Positions 1 through 6,929 of a stretch of 64,000 bases of DNA are shown here, in pieces. The position numbers were made by a program, and so were the translations under genes. The stretch is from NCBI RefSeq assembly GCF_024171895.1, contig NZ_JAMTCQ010000009.1, forward strand, positions 223,318 through 287,317, in the 5' to 3' direction. A model generated the notes under the pieces. It was not told the origin of the DNA, ran no database searches, and saw only the letters and a program-made list of their open reading frames with translations. Position 1 is the stretch's first letter; the number at the start of each line of letters is the position of its first letter. Origin of the DNA: Prauserella halophila (GTDB lineage Bacteria; Actinomycetota; Actinomycetes; Mycobacteriales; Pseudonocardiaceae).

Positions 1-2128
1 CGGCCTCGCGGATCAGCGCAGCGCAGTCGGCCGCCGAGTAGCGTTCCAGCGATTCGGCCAGCTCGTCGAGGTCGACGTCGTCGGCGAGCGGCGTGTTCCT
101 GGCGGTCGAGCGCAGGATGTCTGCGCGGGCACCGGAGGTGGGCGGCGGCACGTAGATCTGGCGTTCCAGCCTGCCGGGCCGCAGCAACGCCGGGTCGACG
201 AGTTCGGGCCGGTTCGTGGCGCCGAGCACGACGACGTCCCGCAGCGGTTCCACGCCGTCGAGTTCGGTCAACAGCGCGGCGACGACGCGGTCGGCGACGC
301 CGGAGTCGCTTCCCTGCCCGCGGCGCGGAGCGAGCGCATCGACCTCGTCGAGGAAGATCAGCGACGGTGCGGCGTCGGCGGCCCGATGGAACAGTTCCCG
401 CACGGCCCGCTCCGATTCGCCGACGAACTTGTCCATCAGCTCGGCGCCCTTGACGGCGAAGACGTTCAGCGCGCCTTCGCCCGCGAGCGCGCGCACGAGG
501 AACGTCTTGCCGTTGCCGGGCGGGCCGTAGAGCATCACGCCGCGCGGCGGTGCGACGCCGAGCCGTGCGAACGAGTCCGGGTAGCGCAGCGGCCACAGCA
601 CGGCCTCGCTGAGCGACTGCTTGATGTCCTCCATGCCGCCGACGTCGCCGAGCGCGAGGCCGCCGGTGGCGAGGGTGTCCGATTCGGACATCGAGATCGG
701 GCGGACGGACGACAGCGCGTCGAGCAGATCCTGCTGCGCGATCGTGGGCCCGGAACCACCGCTGTCGTCGTCTCGCTGGCGCAGGGCTGCGCGGACGGCG
801 GCGTCACGGCGCAGGGCGAGCAGGTCGGCGGCCACGAACCCCGGCGTCCGTTCGGCGACAGCCCCGAAATCCACTTCGGACTCCACCGGGACATCGCGGA
901 ACAGGATCCGCAGCAGTTCGGTGCGGATGCCTGCGTCGGGTTGGGAGAGCGTGAGTTCGCGGTCGAGCAGATCGGCCGCCAGGAGCCGGGAGTCGACGGC
1001 TTCGGGGTGAGCCGTCGTGGCGACGAGCGCGAATCCCGGCTCGGCAAGGGCGCTCCGAACCCGGTCGAGCAGCACGGTGGCGACGGGCGGCTGCTGCTGG
1101 GCCGGCAGCAGCGCGTCGACGTCGGTGAGCAGCAGCACGCCGGAACCGTCACCGGATGTGACGGTGTCGACGGCCTGGGCGAGCCGGTTCAGCGCGGCGT
1201 CGGGTTCGAGGACCGCGAGCGTCGGCGCGGCCAGTGTCACGATCCGGGCCTGTTCGGAGTGGGCGACCGACCGTGCGAGCGTGGCTTTGCCTACACCTTC
1301 CGGTCCGGCGAGCAGCACGCCGAGCCGCGTCGACGTGCCGAGCTTGGCGAGCAGGTCCGGCCGGTGGAAGGCGAGGTCGAACCACTCGGCGAGGGTGCGG
1401 GCGGCGGTGGAGTGTCCGGCGAGTTCGGACACGGGCACGGTGCCGGTGGTGTCGGACGGTTCGGTGACGGCGATCTCGGCGACGTCGGGTTCGGCCGCTG
1501 CGGGTGCGGACGTGGCCGGTGCCGGTTGCGACTGCTCCGTGCTGCCTGCGGCGGTGTCGGAGTCGGCGGCCTGCGTGGACTCGTCGCCGCGCCACCGGAC
1601 GACGGTGGACTGGCCGACCACGACGGGGCCCGTCGCCGGTTCGGTGGCGGTGACGGTGAGCAGTTCCGACGTCCACGTCGCGCCGATCGCGCGCGACAGC
1701 GTGCCGCGGACGGCAGCGACGTCGGTGCCGGGCGGTGGGGACAGGTCCTGCGGGAGCAGCGACACGGCGTCGCCGACGGTCAGCACCTTGCCCGCAAGCG
1801 CTTGCCGCAGCGTCGGGGCGGTGAGCGACATCGTGGCGAGCCGGGATCCGGACACGGTGACGGTTCGCGCGACGGTCGCATTGCACGGCGCGACGACGAC
1901 CTCCGAGCCTTCCGTGACGCCGAGGTTCGACATCGTGACGTCGTCGGCCAGCACGACTCCGGGGACGCCGTCGTGGGAAGGCGCGGCGAGGGCGGAGCTG
2001 GCGCGTGCACCGGTGAGGCGCACCGCGTCCCAGGCCCGCAGGCCGAGAGCGTCGAGCACCTCGGGATGCAGGCGGACGACGCCGCGGCGGGAGTCGAGCG
2101 CGGACGGAGTGTGGCGGACGGTGAGCAT
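1..2128 (-). CDS. CDC48/VCP-like tandem AAA+ ATPase (3' end outside window)
   Basis: The frame is open from an ATG at 2128 to the window edge, giving 709 codons without the C-terminus. The N-terminal ~220 residues resemble a CDC48-type substrate/cofactor-binding domain and end in an Ala/Pro-rich linker. The first AAA domain (about residues 240-430) is degenerate: its P-loop reads GPEGVGKA, with Ala where Ser/Thr is expected, and the Walker B stretch is LLLTDVDAL. The second domain (from ~500) is canonical, with GPPGNGKT near residue 530, Walker B LIFLDEVDAL, and a sensor-1/Arg-finger region GATNRPELVDPALLRPGRLE. Proteins of this family unfold or remodel substrates in an ATP-driven hexamer; only D2 looks competent for hydrolysis here. 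It lies downstream of moeA-psd-pssA on the same strand, the order of M. tuberculosis Rv0438c-Rv0435c, whose last member is an AAA ATPase. The substrate is unknown. Confidence 0.9.
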   Translation of the reverse strand, partial: MLTVRHTPSALDSRRGVVRLHPEVLDALGLRAWDAVRLTGARASSALAAPSHDGVPGVVLADDVTMSNLGVTEGSEVVVAPCNATVARTVTVSGSRLATMSLTAPTLRQALAGKVLTVGDAVSLLPQDLSPPPGTDVAAVRGTLSRAIGATWTSELLTVTATEPATGPVVVGQSTVVRWRGDESTQAADSDTAAGSTEQSQPAPATSAPAAAEPDVAEIAVTEPSDTTGTVPVSELAGHSTAARTLAEWFDLAFHRPDLLAKLGTSTRLGVLLAGPEGVGKATLARSVAHSEQARIVTLAAPTLAVLEPDAALNRLAQAVDTVTSGDGSGVLLLTDVDALLPAQQQPPVATVLLDRVRSALAEPGFALVATTAHPEAVDSRLLAADLLDRELTLSQPDAGIRTELLRILFRDVPVESEVDFGAVAERTPGFVAADLLALRRDAAVRAALRQRDDDSGGSGPTIAQQDLLDALSSVRPISMSESDTLATGGLALGDVGGMEDIKQSLSEAVLWPLRYPDSFARLGVAPPRGVMLYGPPGNGKTFLVRALAGEGALNVFAVKGAELMDKFVGESERAVRELFHRAADAAPSLIFLDEVDALAPRRGQGSDSGVADRVVAALLTELDGVEPLRDVVVLGATNRPELVDPALLRPGRLERQIYVPPPTSGARADILRSTARNTPLADDVDLDELAESLERYSAADCAALIREA

Positions 2129-2234
2129 GATCTGAGCCGAGGACGTCACAGCCGCCACTCTAGGGGCAGCGGGCATCCGGCGCGGCGAGGATCGCAGATC
2201 TCGCGAACTCCGCCGGCGCCGGCGCCAGTGCCAG

Positions 2235-2305
2235 TGCCCCGAAGGGCACCTTCGGGGCACTCAACGCCCCCAAGGTGCCCTTTGGGGCGCTCAACGCCCC
2301 GAATC
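2235..2305. repeat. Paired 25-nt palindromic repeat, locus 1
   Basis: Two 25-nt units (2235-2259 and 2265-2289) are separated by 5 nt and followed by another 5-nt spacer and a half unit. Each unit is a hairpin of about 11 bp with a 3-nt centre, of the form TGCCCCGAAGG-N3-CCTTCGGGGCA. The centres of units 1 and 2 are in opposite orientation, so the pair can also fold into one long stem. The same architecture recurs at 50921-50975. It lies between the 3' end of pssA and the start of the AAA ATPase gene, so transcription termination of the psd-pssA unit is a plausible role. Confidence 0.85.
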
Positions 2306-2402
2306 TTCCCCTCGCGTGACGGGCGTGTCCGCGGCGGGCGTGTCCGCGACTGGGTGCTCGCGACGGGGTGCCCGCGATTGGGGTGTCCCGGCGACGCCGG
2401 GA

Positions 2403-3407
2403 TCAGCGTTCGCGTTGGCGGAGGCCGATGCGGCGCCAGCCGCGTTTGCGGGACGACGTCCGAGTCGGGTTCGCAGGCGGATACACCCGCGACACGTGCG
2501 ACGTGGCAGTGCCGGCACCGGCACCGGCACCGTCGGAGTTTCCGCCGTCGCCGCGCTGAACGGCTCGGCGCGCCGCCCCGGCGACCCGGCGCAGCCGCGG
2601 TTTGCGCAACCCGAGCCGCCGCTGGCCGCGCAGGCCCCGGCGCATCGCACGGCGTTCGCGCCCCGGCACGTCCCATGCCTCGGGGTGCGCGGCGAGCCAG
2701 TGGTAGCGCCGCACCGCGTACGGGATGTGTGCCAGGTACAGCACCAGCGCGGCCGCGAGCGCGATCAGCGGGTACTGGATGACCGCAGCTGCGAGCAGTC
2801 CGACACCCACCAGCAGCGGTGCGACCGCCTTCGCCGGTGCGCGCAGTTTCTTCAGCGACAGCGTGGGGATGCGGCTGATCAGCAGTACGGCCGTGGCAAC
2901 GGTCCACACCCAGACCACGGGCGGCGAGGACCACCAGCCGGTACCGAACTCGAGCGTCACGATCACGGGCAGCAGCGCCGTCAGCCCGCCCGCCGGAGCG
3001 GGCACGCCGACGAAGAACTCGCTCGCGAACGGCGGCTGTTCCTCGTCGAGCAGGGTGTTGAAGCGTGCCAGGCGCAGCACCATGCACACCGCGAAGATCA
3101 GCGCGACGACCCAGCCGAATCGGTCGTCGCCCGGCAGCCACACGTACAGCACCAGGGCAGGGGCGACACCGAACGAGATCGCGTCGGACAGCGAGTCGAG
3201 TTCGGCGCCCATCTTCGACGACGCGTCGAGCAGGCGGGCGATGCGCCCGTCGAGGCTGTCGAGAATGGCCGCGACGCCGATGGCGCCGATGGACAGCACG
3301 TAGGCACCGGTCAGGGCGAACTGCACGGCGGAAAGGCCCGCGCACAGTGCGAGCACGGTGATGGCGTTCGGCAGCAGCCGGACGCCGGGAGTCGTCCGGG
3401 ACATCAC
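2403..3407 (-). CDS. pssA: CDP-diacylglycerol--serine O-phosphatidyltransferase
   Basis: This integral membrane enzyme condenses CDP-diacylglycerol with L-serine to give phosphatidylserine. The CDP-alcohol phosphotransferase signature is intact near residues 48-78: DSLDGRIARLL, then G, then D and D in the order DG-x2-AR-x8/9-G-x3-D-x3-D. Hydrophobic segments run through to about residue 235. The remaining ~95 residues are Arg-rich and low-complexity, longer than usual for the family and likely a disordered cytoplasmic tail. The ATG start lies 3 nt after the psd stop codon, so the two are surely co-transcribed and act in sequence in phosphatidylethanolamine synthesis. Length is 334 aa. Gene order matches M. 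tuberculosis Rv0437c-Rv0436c. Confidence 0.94.
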   Translation of the reverse strand: MMSRTTPGVRLLPNAITVLALCAGLSAVQFALTGAYVLSIGAIGVAAILDSLDGRIARLLDASSKMGAELDSLSDAISFGVAPALVLYVWLPGDDRFGWVVALIFAVCMVLRLARFNTLLDEEQPPFASEFFVGVPAPAGGLTALLPVIVTLEFGTGWWSSPPVVWVWTVATAVLLISRIPTLSLKKLRAPAKAVAPLLVGVGLLAAAVIQYPLIALAAALVLYLAHIPYAVRRYHWLAAHPEAWDVPGRERRAMRRGLRGQRRLGLRKPRLRRVAGAARRAVQRGDGGNSDGAGAGAGTATSHVSRVYPPANPTRTSSRKRGWRRIGLRQRER

Positions 3408-3410
3408 GGG

Positions 3411-4175
3411 TCAGTCCCTCGCAACGGGTGCGGTTTCGGCGATGGCGGTCTCGCCGCCGACGGTGCGCTGTCCCTCGCGGACGAGGACGCGGCTGCCCGG
3501 CGGCAAATAGGTGTCGACGCGGGAACCGAAGCGGATCAGCCCGTAGGTCGTTCCGGCTGCGTGCCGTTCGCCCTCGGCGACCTGGCAGACGATGCGGCGC
3601 GCGACCAGCCCGGCGATCTGCGTGACGACGACGTCGTGGCCGGCATCGCTGCGCAGTAGCAGCGAGTTGCGCTCGTTGTCGTCGCTGGCCTTGTCGAGGT
3701 CGGCGGACAGGAACGTGCCCGGCCGGTAGGCGGCGCGTGTCACGGTGCCGCTCACGGGCATGCGCTGTACGTGGACGTCGAGCATCGACAGGAACACACT
3801 CACGCGCGTGAGTGGCTCGTCCGGCAGGCCGAGTTCGGCGGGCGGCACGGCGTCCGAAACCGCCGATACGGTGCCGTCCGCGGCGGCGACGACGAGATCC
3901 TGGCGCAGCGGCGGCACCCGGTGCGGCTCCCGGAAGAACGCCGCCGTGGCGAGCGTGCCCAGGCCTGCGACCAGTCCGAGGCTCGGCGACACCTTCCGCA
4001 GTGCCAGTGTCGCGGCGAGGCCACCGAGCACGAACGGTCTGCCGGCCGGGTGCATCGGCGGCAGCGTTTCCCTGGTGATCGCCGCGGCGTGGCCGAGGGC
4101 TCCAGCAGCCCGGGAGGTCGTGGAAGCCCGGGGATCCTCGGAAGCCGTGGACGCCGGTGTGCCGTCGGAAGCCAT
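3411..4175 (-). CDS. psd: Phosphatidylserine decarboxylase proenzyme
   Basis: The enzyme decarboxylates phosphatidylserine to phosphatidylethanolamine using a pyruvoyl group formed by self-cleavage. The cleavage site is visible as RFGSRVD, with the serine at about residue 218 that becomes the pyruvoyl N-terminus of the small subunit. A hydrophobic stretch around residues 48-75 (LGGLAATLAL to GLVAGLGTLATAAFF) would anchor it in the membrane. At 254 aa it is the short form found in many actinobacteria and archaea. The first ~45 residues are Ala/Thr-rich and not conserved, so a start slightly downstream is possible. It sits 90 nt after moeA and immediately before pssA. Confidence 0.93.
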   Translation of the reverse strand: MASDGTPASTASEDPRASTTSRAAGALGHAAAITRETLPPMHPAGRPFVLGGLAATLALRKVSPSLGLVAGLGTLATAAFFREPHRVPPLRQDLVVAAADGTVSAVSDAVPPAELGLPDEPLTRVSVFLSMLDVHVQRMPVSGTVTRAAYRPGTFLSADLDKASDDNERNSLLLRSDAGHDVVVTQIAGLVARRIVCQVAEGERHAAGTTYGLIRFGSRVDTYLPPGSRVLVREGQRTVGGETAIAETAPVARD

Positions 4176-4265
4176 TTGTGCCGTCTGTTCCGTTCGCGTA
4201 GGTGAACCTCGAACGCGACCACGCTACTCCGCGCGGGCAACGCCCCGATCGCCGCCTCACGTCCG

Positions 4266-5480
4266 TTACAGGAGCAGGACCTCCACCTCGGAGTCCGCTG
4301 CCGCTTCGGTGGTGTCCTCGTCGAGCACGATCAGGCAGTTGGCCTGCGACAGCGCGGCGAGCAGGTGCGAGGCAGGGCCGCCGCGCGGGCCGACCACGCC
4401 GGTCACCGCGCCCTCGGGGTGCGAGTAGAAGCCGCGCCGGAACTGGCGCTTGCCCTGCGGGGACGTCAGCGTTTCGAGCAGCCGTGCGCGCACGTGGGTG
4501 CGGTCCGGGTCGGCGTGGCCGAGTGAGGACAGGATCGCGGGACGCAGGAACGCCTCGAACGAGACGAGCACGCTGACCGGGTTACCGGGGAGCGTGACGA
4601 CGGGAACCCCGTCCCAGGTGCCGCAGCCCTGGGGGCCGCCCGGCTGCATGGCGACCTTCGTGAACGTCACGCCCGCTCCGGTGAGGGTGTCCTTGACGAC
4701 CTCGTAGGCGCCCGCGCTGACGCCGCCCGAGGTGACGACGAGGTCGATGTCGGCGAGCCGGGGCTCGATGGCGGCGCGGAAGCTGTCGACGTCGTCGGCG
4801 ACGCTGCGCACCGTGGTCACCTCGCACCCCAGCGCCCGCAGTGCGGCACCGAGCATGACGCTGTTGGACTCGTAGATCTGGCCGTGGACCAGCGGCTCCG
4901 GGGGCAGCACCAGTTCGGTGCCCGTCGACACGACGAGTACTCGTGGCGGCACGTACACGGCGAGCGTGTCCCTGCCGACCGCCGAGGCCAGGCCCAGCTG
5001 GGCGGGTCCGCACTCGGTGCCCGCCTCGAGCGCGACCGTGCCCGAGGTGACGTCCTCACCGGTGCGGCGCACGTGCGTGCCCGGCGCCGACTCGGCGTGG
5101 ATCCGCACGCGCGTGGTGCCGCCGTCGGTGCGTTCGACCATCACCACGGCGTCGGCACCCTCGGGCATCGGCGCTCCGGTCATGATCCGGTGGGCCGTGC
5201 CGGGCGGCAGCGCGGGCACGTCGACGCGGCCCGCGGGGATGTCGGCCCCGACGGACAGCTCGACCGGCGCGTGCTCGCTCGCACCCGCGACGTCGGCAGA
5301 GCGCACCGCGTAGCCGTCCATTGCGGAGTTGTCGAACGGCGGCAGCGACACCGCAGCCGTGACGTCTTCGGCCAGTACCAGTCCGGCGCACTCGGCGACG
5401 GGCCTGCTCACGGCGGGCCGCCTGCCCAGCAACTCGGTCACCTGTGCGCGATGTTCGTCGACGGAGATCACACCGGTCAT
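4266..5480 (-). CDS. moeA: Molybdopterin molybdotransferase MoeA
   Basis: MoeA inserts molybdate into adenylylated molybdopterin, the last general step of molybdenum-cofactor synthesis. The 404-aa protein has the normal length and recognisable blocks: SLPPFDNSAMDGYAVR near residue 45, IMTGAPMPEGADAVV near 95, the MogA-like domain with TSGGVSAGAYEVVKD around 225, and LPGNPVSVLVSFE around 275. It heads a minus-strand group with psd and pssA, corresponding to M. tuberculosis moeA2 (Rv0438c). The phospholipid and cofactor genes have no obvious biochemical link, so the grouping looks like conserved synteny only. Further Moco genes lie at 40.8-45.9 kb. Confidence 0.95.
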   Translation of the reverse strand: MTGVISVDEHRAQVTELLGRRPAVSRPVAECAGLVLAEDVTAAVSLPPFDNSAMDGYAVRSADVAGASEHAPVELSVGADIPAGRVDVPALPPGTAHRIMTGAPMPEGADAVVMVERTDGGTTRVRIHAESAPGTHVRRTGEDVTSGTVALEAGTECGPAQLGLASAVGRDTLAVYVPPRVLVVSTGTELVLPPEPLVHGQIYESNSVMLGAALRALGCEVTTVRSVADDVDSFRAAIEPRLADIDLVVTSGGVSAGAYEVVKDTLTGAGVTFTKVAMQPGGPQGCGTWDGVPVVTLPGNPVSVLVSFEAFLRPAILSSLGHADPDRTHVRARLLETLTSPQGKRQFRRGFYSHPEGAVTGVVGPRGGPASHLLAALSQANCLIVLDEDTTEAAADSEVEVLLL

Positions 5481-5564
5481 CCTCCCCGCCGACGGCGGCT
5501 GTGTCAGACTCTCCCCGCTCGGAGCCCACAGGGAGGCGGGCCCGTGTCACACCGGGGAGGTTCC

Positions 5565-5729
5565 ATGCAGGTACAGCTGCGGCACCAGCCGTCGTTCGCC
5601 GTCGGGCGCGTCATGCTCGCCCCGGGCGAGCCCGTGTTCGACTTCGCGGGCCCCGGGCAGATCATGACCCAGACGCACACCCCGTCGGCGCCGGCGCTGT
5701 GGGTCCGGCAGCAGTCGCCGGGGCGGTAA
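5565..5729 (+). pseudogene. Internally deleted AIM24-family remnant (54 codons)
   Basis: A clean frame begins at an ATG preceded by GGGGAGG. Its first 24 codons (MQVQLRHQPSFAVGRVML...) match the N-terminus of the intact AIM24 protein encoded next door (MEVHTRHTPTFGVARIVL...). The next codons, FDFAGPGQIMTQTHTPSA, match the C-terminal strand of AIM24 proteins (LDFAGPGTVLVQ in the neighbour). The roughly 150 residues of beta-barrel in between are missing. The simplest reading is an in-frame internal deletion in a once full-length paralogue. The start, ribosome site and stop are preserved, so a 54-aa product could still be made. Confidence 0.7.
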
Positions 5730-5733
5730 CGGC

Positions 5734-6327
5734 ATGGAGGTCCATACCCGGCACACGCCGACGTTCGGGGTCGCCCGGATCGTGCTCGCCGACGGTGAGG
5801 CCGTGCAAGCGCCGGAGAAGGCGATCATGGCGAGCAGCTTCGGCGTCTCGGTGTCCCGGCCCGCGCGCGGCGAGCCGGCGGTGCTGACGGCGCCCGCGGG
5901 CGGCGGCTGGGTCGACCTGGCCCCCGAAAAGCCCGGCGACGTCTACCCGCTCGGATTCGACGGGCGCAGTGGCTGGTGCGTCTCGACGATGCCGGAGCGG
6001 CGGGTGCTGGCGCGGCCCGCGTCGGTGCGCCGTGACGAGACGTGGCCTGCGTTGCAGCATCTGTTCGGCGGTGACCACGGGTTCCTCGAGCACTACAGCG
6101 GTGCCGGTTCGCTCGTACTGAGCGCGGCCGGCCCGGTGGACCTGCTCAACGTCGACGCAGGCGAGATGATCACGGTGCGGCCCGCGTTCCTCGTCGCATA
6201 TCCGGACACGATCCAGGTCCGGCTGCGGGCGCTCGATCCGGCGGGGACACAGTCCGTGCGCAGTGGGCAGGGGCTGGCGCTCGATTTCGCCGGCCCCGGG
6301 ACGGTTCTGGTCCAGGCCAGGCGCTGA
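5734..6327 (+). CDS. AIM24/TerB-associated-type beta-barrel protein
   Basis: This 197-aa protein belongs to the AIM24 family (named after a yeast mitochondrial protein), Gly-rich beta-barrel proteins often found as tandem paralogues in actinobacteria. No catalytic residues are known for the family. Visible features are alternating hydrophobic strands, the internal LVLSAAGPVDLLNVDAGEM block and the closing LDFAGPGTVLVQ strand. There is no signal peptide or transmembrane segment. The ATG lies 4 nt after the stop of the truncated paralogue, so the pair was an operon. The cellular role is unknown; family membership rests on the N- and C-terminal strands and the overall pattern. Confidence 0.75.
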   Translation: MEVHTRHTPTFGVARIVLADGEAVQAPEKAIMASSFGVSVSRPARGEPAVLTAPAGGGWVDLAPEKPGDVYPLGFDGRSGWCVSTMPERRVLARPASVRRDETWPALQHLFGGDHGFLEHYSGAGSLVLSAAGPVDLLNVDAGEMITVRPAFLVAYPDTIQVRLRALDPAGTQSVRSGQGLALDFAGPGTVLVQARR

Positions 6328-6573
6328 TTTTTCGGGTTTCCACGCACCGCGCCGAACATCTTCTCGGACTCTCGACGACCGTTGTGGGCTGTGTGGGTGA
6401 CCGAAATTTCCTCGAATGTCACTCAGTGCGCACATCGGGTGGCGAGAGGCCGGTGAGCCCGTTACCGCAAATTGACCATTGCCGAGCTGTGTGATTCCGG
6501 TAGCGTGATCGACGCTTGGAGCGCAGACAGGCTGTGCTTGAAGCATTTTTCGGTTTGCTACAAGGAGGACACC

Positions 6574-6780
6574 GTGGCAGTCGGCACGGTCAAATGGTTC
6601 AACGCGGAAAAGGGCTACGGCTTCATCGAGTCCCCGGAGGGGCCCGACGTTTTCGTGCATTACTCCGCGATTCAGGCAGAAGGATTCCGCACCCTCGACG
6701 AGGGTGACCGAGTGGAGTTCGAGATCGCCGCGGGGCGGGACGGCCGCAGTCAGGCTGCCGACGTCAAGAAGGTCTCGTAA
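6574..6780 (+). CDS. Cold-shock domain RNA-binding protein
   Basis: This is a 68-aa single cold-shock domain protein that binds single-stranded RNA and DNA and melts secondary structure in mRNA. RNP1 (KGYGFI) and RNP2 (VFVHY) are intact, as is the opening [15 protein letters not shown] chose the GTG at 6574 because AAGGAGG at 6562-6568 is well spaced and the protein then begins at the conserved AVGTVKWF. An upstream in-frame ATG at 6472 would add 34 residues foreign to the family. The 246 nt before the gene are free of other coding signals, leaving room for the long 5' leader typical of cold-shock genes. Confidence 0.95.
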   Translation: MAVGTVKWFNAEKGYGFIESPEGPDVFVHYSAIQAEGFRTLDEGDRVEFEIAAGRDGRSQAADVKKVS

Positions 6781-6929
6781 CTCTCGGGTTTCTTCTCGAT
6801 CGGGGTTCCCCCGGCGCGTCGCACGACGGTCCGCTCCCGGTTCCCGGGTGTCCGTTCGCGGGTGACCGGTGGCCGGAGCTTTCCGACACTTCGCGTCCGG
6901 CCAGCGGTCCGACCGCTAGGCTGCGCGCT

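Noticed and set aside
386..2782. A 798-codon plus-strand frame over the AAA ATPase and pssA
   Set aside because: It is antisense to two well-supported genes and reads as low-complexity Arg/Gly/Asp-rich sequence without any recognisable motif.
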